Of a stretch of DNA of 64,000 nt, positions 51,858-60,777 are shown piece after piece. A program made the translations under genes and the position numbers. Position 1 is the first letter of the stretch. Each line of letters opens with the position of its first letter. The stretch spans positions 1-64,000 of the forward strand of contig NZ_JADMLH010000020.1 of assembly GCF_016464385.1 (NCBI RefSeq), in the 5' to 3' direction. The notes under the pieces are model-generated. The model made no database searches. It saw only the letters and a list, made by a program, of their open reading frames with translations, and had not been told where the DNA came from. The DNA is from Nucisporomicrobium flavum (GTDB taxonomy: Bacteria > Actinomycetota > Actinomycetes > Mycobacteriales > Micromonosporaceae).

Positions 51858-51870
51858 TTGACTGAACTAA
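51858..51870 (+). repeat. Left terminal inverted repeat of the element
   Basis: TTGACTGAACTAA, matching the right end TTTACTGAACTTG at 10 of 13 positions including the block ACTGAACT. It lies immediately inside the point where the ligase reading frame is lost. Confidence 0.6.
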
Positions 51871-51918
51871 GCCGGCTCAGGAAGGGTCGTTGATCTCTGC
51901 TGGGCCGGAAGGTGGATC

Positions 51919-53118
51919 TTGTCTGCTGCTGTGCGGGTGCTGCCTCGGGTGGGTGCCGTGGTGTCGGTTCCGGAGTCGCCGTGGTGGTTGGTGCGGTTTC
52001 CGTCGGAGGTGCATGAGCCGGCCCGGGCGTGGTTGCGCGATCTTGCGGTGTGTGATGTCAGCCGGGGAACGCTGCGCAGCTACGGTTATGACCTGCTGCG
52101 TTGGCTGCGTTTTCTTCACGTCCGCGAGGTGCCGTGGGAGCGAGCGGAGCGCCTGCATGTACGGGCGTTGGTGGAGTTCTTGCGGGAGGCTCCGAATCCG
52201 TTGCGAGATGGCCGGTCTGTGACAGCGCCGGCGCTGGGATCGTTCAATCCGATTACCGGCAAGGCGCACCCGAGGGCGGGTTATGCGCCACGCACGATCA
52301 ACCATCAGTTGACGGTGCTGCACGGGTTCTATTCGTTCGCGGTGGACTGTGACCTCGGACCGCTGGTGAATCCGGTCCCGGTGCAGCGTGGCCTCGGCGG
52401 TGGTCGGGTCCATGCTCATCAGAGTCCGCTGGAGCCGGTGCGGCGCATGTCTCGGGCGGCCTATCGCCAGCGAGTGCCGCGGGTAGCACCGCGCAGCATT
52501 CCCGATGATGCGGCGGACCGGTTGTTCGCCGCCCTGACCTGTCATCGCGATCGGGCACTTGTGGCGTTCTACCTGTCCAGCGGGGTCCGTGCATCGGAGT
52601 TGTTGGGTCTGCGGCTGGAGCGCATCGACTACGGCCGTCGGACGATCACGGTGGTGTCGAAGGGCACCCGGTCGCTGGATGCGGTTCCCGCGTCGGCGGA
52701 CGCCTTCGTCTGGCTGGCGCTTTATCTGGCTGAGCTGGGCGGCCGGCCAGCAGTGGAAGGACCGGTGTGGTGGACGCTGCGCCGGCCGCGACGGCCGTTG
52801 ACTTACCACGCGGCCCGGGCGGTACTGAGCCGGGCGAACGCGATGCTGGGCACGAACTATTCGCTGCACGATCTGCGGCACACGGCTGCAGCCCGGATGG
52901 CCGCCGACGACAACTTCTCTTTAGTGGAGGTGCAGACCATCCTGCGGCACGCCTCACTCAGCAGCACGCAGATCTACCTGCAACCACGATTGGACGACCT
53001 GGTTGCCAAAGTCGCCGAGCTGCACCAGCGCCGCACCACGGCGGCGGCCGCCGGACCGATGATCCCGGCCGGTTACGACGCCGGTGAGCTGAACGAGCTG
53101 CTCGGGCTCGGCCAATGA
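51919..53118 (+). CDS. Tyrosine recombinase (TnpA-like)
   Basis: 399 aa from TTG with GGAAGGTGG upstream. The catalytic set is complete: Arg in SSGVRASELLGL, HDLRHT (His-x-x-Arg), His in LRHASLSS and the nucleophile Tyr in TQIYLQ. An N-terminal SAM-like core-binding region (LRSYGYDLLRWLRFLH) precedes it. Its stop overlaps the start of the larger recombinase (ATGA). In Tn554 two recombinases of this kind act together to move the element to a specific site. Confidence 0.85.
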   Translation: MSAAVRVLPRVGAVVSVPESPWWLVRFPSEVHEPARAWLRDLAVCDVSRGTLRSYGYDLLRWLRFLHVREVPWERAERLHVRALVEFLREAPNPLRDGRSVTAPALGSFNPITGKAHPRAGYAPRTINHQLTVLHGFYSFAVDCDLGPLVNPVPVQRGLGGGRVHAHQSPLEPVRRMSRAAYRQRVPRVAPRSIPDDAADRLFAALTCHRDRALVAFYLSSGVRASELLGLRLERIDYGRRTITVVSKGTRSLDAVPASADAFVWLALYLAELGGRPAVEGPVWWTLRRPRRPLTYHAARAVLSRANAMLGTNYSLHDLRHTAAARMAADDNFSLVEVQTILRHASLSSTQIYLQPRLDDLVAKVAELHQRRTTAAAAGPMIPAGYDAGELNELLGLGQ

Positions 53119-55496
53119 GCCACACGTTGGGCCCCTCGGCGCCGGTGCTGCAGCCGGTCGCTCCCGACGAGCGGTTCGCCGCTGATGGCCGGGTCCGGCA
53201 CCTGGCCGCCTATGACGCCGGCCGCCCGGCCGAGCCGCGCTGCGGTGACGGTCCTGGCGCGGACCTGGTGACGGCCGACATCGATCTGGTGATCGCCGCG
53301 TTGCGGCAGCGGCTGGCCGCGGTTCTGCCGGAGCGGTCCGACCTACGGCGGATTCTGCTGCGACATGTCCGCACTTTGCTGGGATGGTTGCAGCGCTTTC
53401 CCGGCGCAGACTGGGAGCAGAGGTGGCTGGCCAGCGGCGTGGACTGCGCACCGAAATCTTGGAACACGCGGCTGGCAGCCGCCTGCCCCGGACCTCCGAC
53501 TATGTTCTCGCAAGCCCTGGCCGTGCTGCTTCTCGGCCGCGTGCTGCGCCCTTCGTATTCGTTCCTGCTCAACGCCAAGTTCGGTGAGCTGTTCAAACGA
53601 TTCCCTCTGGTGCACGACTGCGACGACTTTGCCCGGCTGCGAGCTCTCGCTGCTTACCGGCGGGCAGTGACTCGTGCGCAGATCGACGCCGAGGCTGGAC
53701 TCATCCGGGTGTTGATCCGCACCGGAAAGAGCTTCGGAGACATCAACGCCGACGACCTGCTTATCTATGCCGACCTGGTCAAGACCTCCGGGCGGGCCCG
53801 CCGCGAGCATCTGCTCTGGGAACTGTTGGTTCAGGCCGGGCCGTTGGCCGGCGAACCCGCGACGCTGCGAGCGGTATGGACGGCCAAGGGCAACAGCCGC
53901 CAGCACGACGCCGCTCACGTCCTGGACCGCTACGGCATCCCGCCGAGCCCCGTCAGAGAGGTGATCATCGACTATCTCAGCGAGATCAGGCCCGGCCTTG
54001 ACTACGGCAGCTGGGTCCACCACGTGCATACGTTGGGCCGGGCGTTCTGGTGGGAGATCCTCCAGATCAACCCCGATCAGGCCGATCTGCGGCTGGCACC
54101 ACACGTCGTCGCGCAATGGCGCGAACGGTTAGCCGTGACTGCCGCTGGCGGGACGCGCCGCGACGTGCACAGCCTGCTCTTCCGGGTCAGAGCCTTCTAC
54201 CGCGACCTCCAACAATGGGCGCTCGACGAGCCCGCGCGGTGGGGTGTCTGGGCGGCGCCGTCACCGGTGCGCGACGCCGACGCCCGCGCAGTGAAAAAGG
54301 CGAAACGGCATCAGAAGGCCCGAACCCAGCAACGAACGCGCGTGCTGACACCGCTACTGCCGAAGCTGCTGGCTGCGGCAACGGCTCGCCGTGGCTGGTC
54401 CGTGCGACTGCTGGCCGCTGCCGAAGCTGCAGGCCATGGCGAGACGCTCGATCTCGACGGTATGAGCTGCCAGCGATTCGACCCACCGACCAGAAGCGAG
54501 CGGCTGGCTCGCTGCCGGACATGGGTGCTGCGCCCTGACGGCACCCGATTCGATGCCGGCGCCTTGGAGGCGGACTGCTTTTGGGCTTGGGCGCTGATCG
54601 AGACCCTGCGGCTGACCGGCTGCCGCATCGAAGAAGTCATGGAGCTGACCCAGCTGTCCCTGCGCCACTACACGCCTCCTACCACCGGCGCGGTGGTGCC
54701 GCTGCTGCACATCACGCCATCCAAGCTCGACACTGAACGCCTCGTGCCGATGACTCCCGAACTGGTCAGCGTCCTGCTGGCCGTCGTTCGCCGCGCCCGC
54801 GGTGACGACGAACGCATCCCGCTGTCAATCCGCTATGACCGGCACGACCGTATCCACGGCGCGCCGCTTCCGCATCTGTTCTCCCGCCCGGTCGGCGCCC
54901 GCCACGAGGTGCTTTCCAGCCACTACGTCCGGACGATCCTCAACGCCACCGCGGATGCAGCTGGCCTAAGCGACAACGGTGAGCCCATCAGATTCACGCC
55001 GCACGACTTCCGGCGGCTGTTCACCACCGAACTGGTCGGGGCTGGGCTGCCCATCCACATCGCCGCCACATTGCTCGGCCACCTCGACCTCGACACCACA
55101 CGCGGCTACACCGCTGTGTTCCCTGAACAGGTCATCCATGCCCACCGCAAGATGGTCGAGCACCGCCGCAGCTTGCGTGACTCTCACGAGTACCGCGCCG
55201 TCGCGCCGGAAGAATGGGCCGACTTCGAGCAACATTTTCAGCTGCGCCGCGTCGAGCTCGGGGACTGCTTCCGCCCCTATGGCACACCCTGCGTCCACGA
55301 ACACGCCTGTGTCCGGTGTCCATTCCTCCGCCTCGACCCGACCCAAGCGCCGCGTCTGGACATCATCGAAGCAAGCACCAAAGACAGGCTCGCGGAAGCC
55401 CACGGGAAGCAGTGGCTTGGCGAAGTAGCCGCCCTCGAAGAAAGCCTCCGGCACATCAGAAACAAGCGCTCCCAACTCGAGGCGCCCACGGCTTAG
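53115..55496 (+). CDS. Large tyrosine recombinase (TnpB-like)
   Basis: 793 aa. Catalytic residues are Arg in TGCRIEEVMEL, HDFRR, His in LLGHLDLDTTRGY and the nucleophile Tyr. It has a long N-terminal half that matches the size of TnpB in multi-recombinase transposons. A C-terminal cysteine cluster CVHEHACVRCPFLR followed by a helical tail is typical of that group and may bind zinc. Coupled to the upstream recombinase. Confidence 0.85.
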   Translation: MSHTLGPSAPVLQPVAPDERFAADGRVRHLAAYDAGRPAEPRCGDGPGADLVTADIDLVIAALRQRLAAVLPERSDLRRILLRHVRTLLGWLQRFPGADWEQRWLASGVDCAPKSWNTRLAAACPGPPTMFSQALAVLLLGRVLRPSYSFLLNAKFGELFKRFPLVHDCDDFARLRALAAYRRAVTRAQIDAEAGLIRVLIRTGKSFGDINADDLLIYADLVKTSGRARREHLLWELLVQAGPLAGEPATLRAVWTAKGNSRQHDAAHVLDRYGIPPSPVREVIIDYLSEIRPGLDYGSWVHHVHTLGRAFWWEILQINPDQADLRLAPHVVAQWRERLAVTAAGGTRRDVHSLLFRVRAFYRDLQQWALDEPARWGVWAAPSPVRDADARAVKKAKRHQKARTQQRTRVLTPLLPKLLAAATARRGWSVRLLAAAEAAGHGETLDLDGMSCQRFDPPTRSERLARCRTWVLRPDGTRFDAGALEADCFWAWALIETLRLTGCRIEEVMELTQLSLRHYTPPTTGAVVPLLHITPSKLDTERLVPMTPELVSVLLAVVRRARGDDERIPLSIRYDRHDRIHGAPLPHLFSRPVGARHEVLSSHYVRTILNATADAAGLSDNGEPIRFTPHDFRRLFTTELVGAGLPIHIAATLLGHLDLDTTRGYTAVFPEQVIHAHRKMVEHRRSLRDSHEYRAVAPEEWADFEQHFQLRRVELGDCFRPYGTPCVHEHACVRCPFLRLDPTQAPRLDIIEASTKDRLAEAHGKQWLGEVAALEESLRHIRNKRSQLEAPTA

Positions 55497-55558
55497 CGTG
55501 TCAGGTGCGCAAGGCGATTTGGTAGGTTCTGCTCCGTTGAGCGTGGCACTCTGAGCAC

Positions 55559-55873
55559 GTGACTTACCCTCCGCACACCTGGCTGGCGCTCGCACTTGGT
55601 GCCGGCCCGCACGTGGCTGTCGTCGCAGTCGGCGCGGCAGCCGGAGAGTGGCCGTTCTTGACCCTGGAGGGCGCTGTCTGCGCGATTCCGTTCGCCTTAT
55701 ACGGCCGCGCAGAGCTCATCATCGTCCCCGTCAGCCTGATTCTGGTGATCGTGGCTGGAGCTTTCCACCGTGTTCGCCCATGGCGGCTCTGGTTCTTCAT
55801 CGGCACACTGGTCGGCGCGGTTCTTGTCCTGATGATCGCAGCAGTCCAAGCCGGCCAGGTCGTCTCCATCTGA
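55559..55873 (+). CDS. Small multi-pass membrane protein within the element
   Basis: 104 aa from GTG, with a weak ribosome site. Three to four hydrophobic segments (LALALGAGPHVAVVAVGAAAG, GAVCAIPFALYG, ELIIVPVSLILVIVAGAF, WFFIGTLVGAVLVLMIAAVQAG). No homology to TnpC, which is soluble and helical. It is carried inside the right end of the element and might be cargo, or a host-derived gene. Function unknown. Confidence 0.5.
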   Translation: MTYPPHTWLALALGAGPHVAVVAVGAAAGEWPFLTLEGAVCAIPFALYGRAELIIVPVSLILVIVAGAFHRVRPWRLWFFIGTLVGAVLVLMIAAVQAGQVVSI

Positions 55874-55880
55874 GCGTTGA

Positions 55881-55893
55881 CAAGTTCAGTAAA
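55881..55893 (-). repeat. Right terminal inverted repeat of the element
   Basis: Minus-strand TTTACTGAACTTG, partner of the left end at 51858-51870. The ligase N-terminal coding sequence begins immediately outside it. Confidence 0.6.
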
Positions 55894-55999
55894 GGACGCC
55901 GTCGTACTTGAACTCGAATGCCCACCCGCCGCCAGTCGGCAATGGCCCGGCGGCGGCCAGCATCGGCCGGATCAGCTCAGGCAGGTGTACAGGCATCAT
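55894..55999 (-). pseudogene. N-terminal part of the split LigD-type DNA ligase
   Basis: Starts at the ATG that overlaps the upstream gene's stop (ATGA). It encodes LPELIRPMLAAAGPLPTGGGWAFEFKYDGV, the N-terminus of LigD-type ligases with the nucleotidyl lysine in FKYDGV (motif I). After this the frame runs into the element's right end and stops. The remaining motifs lie at 50767-51857, 4 kb away on the other side. Confidence 0.85.
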
Positions 56000-56247
56000 T
56001 CGCAGCCGTCGTCGATGGTGTCGACCGGCGTGAACCGGGCCAGATCAAGGCCTTGCCCGCTGAGCATGTGTTGCACGGCGGCGTGGTCCGGGAAGTGTTC
56101 AACAGCGCCGTCATGCCGCACTTCGACCCATTCGCGCAAACCGTCTCCGCGGTCGAGCAGCACCGTCTCGACCTGCCAATCATCGCGTACGTAAATGGGC
56201 AACACGCTCCATGTGATGCCCACGTGGCAGATCTTGCAACCTGTCAC
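55996..56247 (-). CDS. Small hypothetical protein coupled to the split ligase
   Basis: 83 aa. CKICHVG near the N-terminus has a CxxC; the middle reads VRDDWQVETVLLDRGDGLREWVEVRHDGAVEHFPDHAAV with strand-rich character. The stop overlaps the ATG of the ligase N-terminal part, so it formed an operon with the intact ligase before insertion. Function unknown; a role alongside end-joining repair is possible from context only. Confidence 0.55.
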   Translation of the reverse strand: MTGCKICHVGITWSVLPIYVRDDWQVETVLLDRGDGLREWVEVRHDGAVEHFPDHAAVQHMLSGQGLDLARFTPVDTIDDGCE

Positions 56248-56448
56248 GACGTCACCTCACCGAATTACAGCGATGTTATTTACACGGAGAATCTGCCTGG
56301 ACACTGCGCGGTTCCTGCCTGGACGCGTCGTCTGCGTGCACGATGGCCGTCTGGCCGTCCTCGCGGGCAGAGTGAAATCGGCGTTTCCGCAGATCAGGAG
56401 CCCGTTGTTCTGCCTACCGTCGACGGGGAACTCGTTGACGGGGGTGTC

Positions 56449-57468
56449 GTGGTGCTGCGCTGGCCGGTCGAGCCGATGCGGGCTGTCCCCGCACCGGAAC
56501 TCCCGTCCAGCACGCCTGCAAGTACCATTGTATTTGAACCGAAATGGGACGGCTTCCGAGCTATTATTTGGGTAGGCAAAGAGGGTGTCAGAATTCAGTC
56601 CCGCAATTTGCGGGACCTCTCGTCCTACTTCCCGGAAATCTGCCGGGAAGCCGCAGATTTCTTGGCGCCTGGTGTCGTTCTCGACGGCGAGATCGTGATC
56701 TGGGACGAGCAGTCGGGCCGGACGTCGTTCAACCTGCTGCAGCGGCGGCTGAGCGCCGGACGCCGCGTCGGCGAGGAAGCCGCACGGCATCCCGCGCACC
56801 TGGTCGCGTTCGACATGCTCCGCGGCGCCCGCGGCAAGGAACTGCTCTTGCTGCCGCTGGCCGGCCGCCGGCGGCGCCTGCAACGACTGCTTGGCGCCGC
56901 GCCACCGACCTTGACGTTGTGCCCGCAGACCAGCAACCGGGCCACCGCCCTGTCCTGGCTGACCGACTGGCAGCCGGCCGGCGTGGAAGGCCTCGTCTCG
57001 AAAAGCCCCGCCGGGCAATACGTTCCCGGCCAAGCTGTGTGGCAGAAGACCAAAGCCAAGCACACCGAGGAATACATCATCGGCGGCGTCACCGGCTCCC
57101 TCGACCGCCCCATCAGCCTGCTGCTCGGACGCTACGACCAGCGGGGCATACTCCGGGTTGTCGGGCGCACCCACCGCATCCGGGCGGCAATGAGGACTGA
57201 ACTCTCCGGTCTTCGACCGCCTGTCTTCCGCGGTGACAGCCACCCGTGGCCGTGCCCGCTCCCGGCGGGGTGGCTCGCCGACTTCAACAGCCGAGAGCCC
57301 GTACCTTACCGGCAGGTGGAGCCAACTCTCGTCGCTGAAGTGCTCGTCGATCACGCCGCCGATGGACCATTCCAGCGACTCCGGCACGCGGCGGCACTGC
57401 AACGCATTCGAGCGGATCTGCGACCCTCTGACCTCGTCCTGTGCGGTGACGAGTGGGGCGCCGCCTGA
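56449..57468 (+). CDS. ATP-dependent DNA ligase (LigD ligase-domain type)
   Basis: 339 aa. EPKWDGFR is motif I with the nucleotidyl lysine; RIQSRN, VVLDGEIV (motif III), VAFDML, VEGLVSK (motif IV) and WQKTKAKH (motif V) follow in order, and an OB-fold completes it. The open frame runs further upstream, but GTG at 56449 or 56452 gives the usual N-terminus (RWPVEPMRAVPAPELP). Such stand-alone ligases occur beside Ku/LigD repair systems, none of which is seen here. Intact, unlike the split ligase 500 bp away. Confidence 0.85.
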   Translation: MVLRWPVEPMRAVPAPELPSSTPASTIVFEPKWDGFRAIIWVGKEGVRIQSRNLRDLSSYFPEICREAADFLAPGVVLDGEIVIWDEQSGRTSFNLLQRRLSAGRRVGEEAARHPAHLVAFDMLRGARGKELLLLPLAGRRRRLQRLLGAAPPTLTLCPQTSNRATALSWLTDWQPAGVEGLVSKSPAGQYVPGQAVWQKTKAKHTEEYIIGGVTGSLDRPISLLLGRYDQRGILRVVGRTHRIRAAMRTELSGLRPPVFRGDSHPWPCPLPAGWLADFNSREPVPYRQVEPTLVAEVLVDHAADGPFQRLRHAAALQRIRADLRPSDLVLCGDEWGAA

Positions 57469-57537
57469 CGGCTCGGGCGACGGGACCTCGAGCCCGGTTC
57501 GACTCGTGGGAGGGCCGTTCCTTCCTCCGGCTTCTGC

Positions 57538-57864
57538 TTACCAATGAGGCTTGCTGTCGGCCGTCATCGCGAGGATGCTCTGATGGCCGAAGCGGCTCTC
57601 AGACCAGGTGCCGGCGGTCTGGCCCTGCTCGTACAGGTCGCGCAGCGCGCGGCCGGCGTGCTCAGTGTCGTCGAACGTCACAAAGTGCCGCAGATGCAGC
57701 CGCCGTGGTGCTTCGATCGTCTGGACGCACCAGCGGCCGTCCATCAGGCGCTTGACGATCACCTGCCCGGTCATGACACGGTCACCGCTGATCACGCACA
57801 CGAGCAGCCACGACTCCCACAGCAGGCCGCCAGGTGCCCGCCAGTCCTGCTCTGCGTCACCCAT
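57538..57864 (-). CDS. Hypothetical protein behind a likely SOS box
   Basis: 108 aa. Strand-rich and tryptophan-containing sequence (TGQVIVKRLMDGRWCVQTIEAPRRLHLRHFVTFDDTEHAGRALRDLYEQG). No family recognised. A 16-bp near-palindrome that resembles the actinobacterial LexA box lies 12-27 bp upstream of the ATG, so the gene may be damage-inducible. It converges on the intact DNA ligase. An internal ATG at 57774 is a possible alternative start. Confidence 0.55.
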   Translation of the reverse strand: MGDAEQDWRAPGGLLWESWLLVCVISGDRVMTGQVIVKRLMDGRWCVQTIEAPRRLHLRHFVTFDDTEHAGRALRDLYEQGQTAGTWSESRFGHQSILAMTADSKPHW

Positions 57865-57876
57865 GATCCGACGATA

Positions 57877-57892
57877 TCGTACACATGTTCGA
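57877..57892. promoter_or_regulatory. Candidate LexA (SOS) box
   Basis: TCGTACACATGTTCGA differs at a single position from the palindrome TCGAACxxxxGTTCGA that LexA binds in actinobacteria. It lies just upstream of the minus-strand gene at 57538-57864. A chance near-palindrome is possible, but site, spacing and neighbourhood (DNA ligases) agree. Confidence 0.5.
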
Positions 57893-58060
57893 TAAGAAGG
57901 TTCCGGCGGGGGCGCGTGAGTGCTGACTAAGGCACTGCCGCGCTCCTGCGCTCGGAGTTCCGGCCTATCGGAGTCTCGCGTCGTCGTCTCGTCATTTCGA
58001 TACCGGCGAAAGCGACGGTGCCCTTTCGTGCGACTATAGTCGTATGCCTAGACTGCGGGG

Positions 58061-58258
58061 ATGCGTGGTTCAGCTCTCCGGCTAGTTGGTATTCAAGAGA
58101 TTTGCATCCTCTGCGGCGGAGTGAGCCGTCAACGCGTGGACCAGCTCACTCGCCGCGGCACTTTCCCGCGGCCGGTCGCTGACCTGGCCCAAGGTCGGGT
58201 GTGGCTCGCCGACCAGGTCGAGCAGTGGATCGCTACGCACCGGGCATTTGACGAGTAA
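58061..58258 (+). CDS. AlpA-like helix-turn-helix protein
   Basis: 65 aa. LRLVGIQEICILCGGVSRQRVDQLTRRGTFPRPVADLAQGRVWLADQVEQWI has the pattern of small AlpA/MerR-like DNA-binding proteins: a GVSRQRVDQL recognition helix, FP-PVA and W-x-x-x-x-V-x-x-W. Such proteins act as excisionase-like or transcription regulators. It stands alone. Its position 2.2 kb beyond the Tn554-like element need not mean a link. Confidence 0.7.
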   Translation: MRGSALRLVGIQEICILCGGVSRQRVDQLTRRGTFPRPVADLAQGRVWLADQVEQWIATHRAFDE

Positions 58259-58461
58259 CCGCCGAACTTCGACGACTCCCAAGAGGGCGCCGGTTAACTC
58301 GTTCGAGTCCGGCCATCAACACGCCGACCTACGCTCGCGCGAGCTGAGGATCTTGCTGGCTGCAGCCGGGTTCCGGTCGCCGGTCTCGGCGGGCGGAATG
58401 AGGCCGAGAATCCGCACTGCTTCGATCTGCTGGCCTGCCTCTGACCTGCGGTTGCTTGGTA

Positions 58462-58878
58462 TTAGAGGGGTGGAGCCGAAGGTTGAAGGCTTATGCCAAG
58501 CCTCCAGCGGGGTTCATCTTCGGCCATTGAGGCAAGGCCGAGGGTCGTCAGGGCCCAGGTGAGTCGCTGGCGGTCGTCGCCGGGGGCGAGGTCGTCGCGG
58601 TCGATTTCCTGCAGGTCATCGACGTCAGCGGTGTAGAGCCGCGAGGCCACGATGCAGTGGCCGTCATGTTGGCCGCTGAGCGCTTGCACGTGCAGCTCAA
58701 TCTGGGTCAGGTGCACCGTGCGGTCTTCGACATCGGCGGGGTCGAGCAAGTTTCGGCCGGCACGATCGGAGTCGGGCATCAGCGCCTGGCTGCGCGCCGC
58801 GTCTAGCAGCGTCGTCAAGGCGTCCTCGGCGGCGATCGGTACGTCGTAGCCGAGGGCGAGGAACGACTCAGATCTCAT
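58462..58878 (-). CDS. Hypothetical protein, 138 aa
   Basis: ATG at 58878. Acidic, soluble, helical sequence (AAEDALTTLLDAARSQALMPDSDRAGRNLLDPADVEDRTVHLTQIELHVQ). No motif recognised. The ribosome site is not strong. Divergent from the HEPN-like gene. Confidence 0.45.
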   Translation of the reverse strand: MRSESFLALGYDVPIAAEDALTTLLDAARSQALMPDSDRAGRNLLDPADVEDRTVHLTQIELHVQALSGQHDGHCIVASRLYTADVDDLQEIDRDDLAPGDDRQRLTWALTTLGLASMAEDEPRWRLGISLQPSAPPL

Positions 58879-59148
58879 CGTTCGATGCTGTCGGGCACAG
58901 CAGAGCCGGTCAATGCGTCGGTATTCACCCGATCGAGGGTTCTTCGCTGCCGCGGCGCGATACGGAGGTCTCGAGCCGGATGAGCGGCGTTGGAAACACT
59001 CCGGACCGATGTCCGAGGCGGTGTCGTCAAGACCGGGCCATGCGTGGCCCGGACCAGGATCGCCGGTGGCGGGACGCTCGTCTGCCGACTAACGAATACA
59101 CAGAGACACGCCGGTTGATGATCATCGATGGCATGCAATCCTGCTGGT

Positions 59149-60519
59149 ATGTCAGAACGGCACGGCAACACGAGCACGACGCAAGGGATCGGCCAGTTGT
59201 CGTCCGAGCGCGACGCCCGGCTGGAACAGGTCGGGCAGCGCGCGCAGGCGGCCGGTCTTAACGCCTGGTGGACCCAATTTCGGGACCCGGCGACAGGCCG
59301 AGGCGCAGGGCCGTGGGGAATGCGTGTAGACCTGCAATCGGGGCCAACCATTCGCAGCGTTGACCTCAGCAGCGGCGAGGAAGCCGCTGTGCTGCTGCGA
59401 TTCCCGTTCGAGCGGTGGACGGCGCTGCGCGGCTATGAGGCGATTTTCGATCCCGGCGAGAAACGCATCATTGCGGCGGTCACCCTCCGCGGAACCAGCC
59501 TGAGCAAGATCCCTGGCGTTCTCGTGGGACCACCGGAGGATGTCGAGCCCGTCAGCAACGGCGCTACCAATTTGCGCCTGGCGTTCCAACTGCCCGGCCA
59601 CCTGCCAGGGCCGAGTACCCTCACCCTTGTTGGCCCCATGGCCGGCCTGACGGTCGAGCTGCAATCTCAGGCATCGTCCGAAGTCGGCGCCTTGCGAGGC
59701 AGGTCTACTAGCACCGGTCAGACTCTGGTGATCCGCGGAGTGTCGGCGCAATCCCACGACGAGGCGCATGAGCTGCTTGAGGACATGGCCGCAGCGGTAT
59801 TCATCGAGCTCGACCGCAACTACGGCTTGGCCGGCACGCTCCAGCGGACCCTCAACGACGATCTGGTCGAGCACGAGTACGACCAAGAGTCGATCAGCCC
59901 TTCACCGCCTCGACTGCCTGCGTCGCGATACGGGCGCAACGCGGCAGCGCTGTATCTCTACGCTCGCACGGTGCCGTTCCAGCTGCCCGTACTGGAGTAT
60001 CTCGGCTACTACCAGGTCATCGAGCACTACATGGCGGCGTTCAGCAGGGCCACGATGATCAAGAGTGTCAGTAACATGCTGGCTGACCCAGAATTCGATC
60101 ACCATGACGAGATGGCCGTCGATCGGCTCATCGGCGTCGTTCTGCCGGGCGGGCGTAACCGGGCCACTGAGCGGGAACAGGTCCGCGTGGCAGTGGCCGC
60201 CTGCCTCGACGACGCCATGGTTGCCCAGTTCCTCGACCAGCGGCCCGCAGCAGCGAAGGCGTTACGCGACGCGAGTTGGATCGCAGGTGTACGGGTGGTC
60301 GTTGCGGGTGACGTCCAGGTGAGTCTCGTCCGCCAGATCGCCGACCGGATCTACGACCTACGCTGCCGCATCGTGCACGGTAAGGAAAACCACGCCGAGG
60401 CCGAGCCGCTGCGTCCGTTCGGGCCTGAGGTCAAGCGTCTGCGGCACGACCTTCACCTCGTCCGGTTCGTCGCTCAGTGTGTGCTCGTCACGTCCAGCAA
60501 AATGGCGGACTGGAGTTAA
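59149..60519 (+). CDS. Hypothetical protein with HEPN-like C-terminal motif
   Basis: 456 aa. The C-terminal region (VRQIADRIYDLRCRIVHGKENH) has the Arg-x4-His motif (Arg405, His410) of HEPN domains, embedded in helices resembling ApeA-type HEPN proteins; the upstream LPVLEYLGYYQVIEHYM also fits. HEPN proteins are often RNases in defence or toxin systems. The N-terminal 230 residues are strand-rich and unassigned. No antitoxin partner gene is adjacent, so it may act alone or with a distant partner. The start ATG has a weak ribosome site; 59128 is an alternative. Confidence 0.55.
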   Translation: MSERHGNTSTTQGIGQLSSERDARLEQVGQRAQAAGLNAWWTQFRDPATGRGAGPWGMRVDLQSGPTIRSVDLSSGEEAAVLLRFPFERWTALRGYEAIFDPGEKRIIAAVTLRGTSLSKIPGVLVGPPEDVEPVSNGATNLRLAFQLPGHLPGPSTLTLVGPMAGLTVELQSQASSEVGALRGRSTSTGQTLVIRGVSAQSHDEAHELLEDMAAAVFIELDRNYGLAGTLQRTLNDDLVEHEYDQESISPSPPRLPASRYGRNAAALYLYARTVPFQLPVLEYLGYYQVIEHYMAAFSRATMIKSVSNMLADPEFDHHDEMAVDRLIGVVLPGGRNRATEREQVRVAVAACLDDAMVAQFLDQRPAAAKALRDASWIAGVRVVVAGDVQVSLVRQIADRIYDLRCRIVHGKENHAEAEPLRPFGPEVKRLRHDLHLVRFVAQCVLVTSSKMADWS

Positions 60520-60777
60520 CGCGATTGGCGTCGAGCACCACCGACCAGCAGCCCGACGCTGCGGACGCAATCTGAACTGCGGGGCGATTAACGCGGCCAA
60601 CGGTGACGGAAGCGTACGGTCCGGCATCGATGCGACGTCGAACATGGTCGGAGGTCCCCCCAGGTCGGCGATCGCGACACGGCGGCTTCCAGCTCGGACT
60701 CCGCCGGCTGTGAGGCCCGCCGGCTGGGACTTGTTCGAAACCGTGCGGTGGGTTGATCGCACGTTCGTCACCACTTA

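Larger units (their letters stand above)
51854..55894. mobile_element. Tn554-like element with two tyrosine recombinases, inserted in a ligase gene
   Basis: About 4.0 kb between the two halves of the ligase gene. Ends carry an imperfect 13-bp inverted repeat (TTGACTGAACTAA at left, TTTACTGAACTTG reading inward at right), 10 of 13 matching. It carries two overlapping tyrosine recombinase genes, like TnpA and TnpB of Tn554, and a small membrane protein gene in place of tnpC. Base pairs lost or gained at the junction are few: the ligase frame reads KYDGV on one side and RGISYVGDG on the other. The exact boundary is uncertain by a few bases. Confidence 0.75.

Noticed and set aside
58060..58140. 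tRNA-Cys-like stretch with TTTGCAT loop
   Set aside because: The T-loop GTTCGA sequence and acceptor stem are missing; the same bases encode a good AlpA-like HTH protein.
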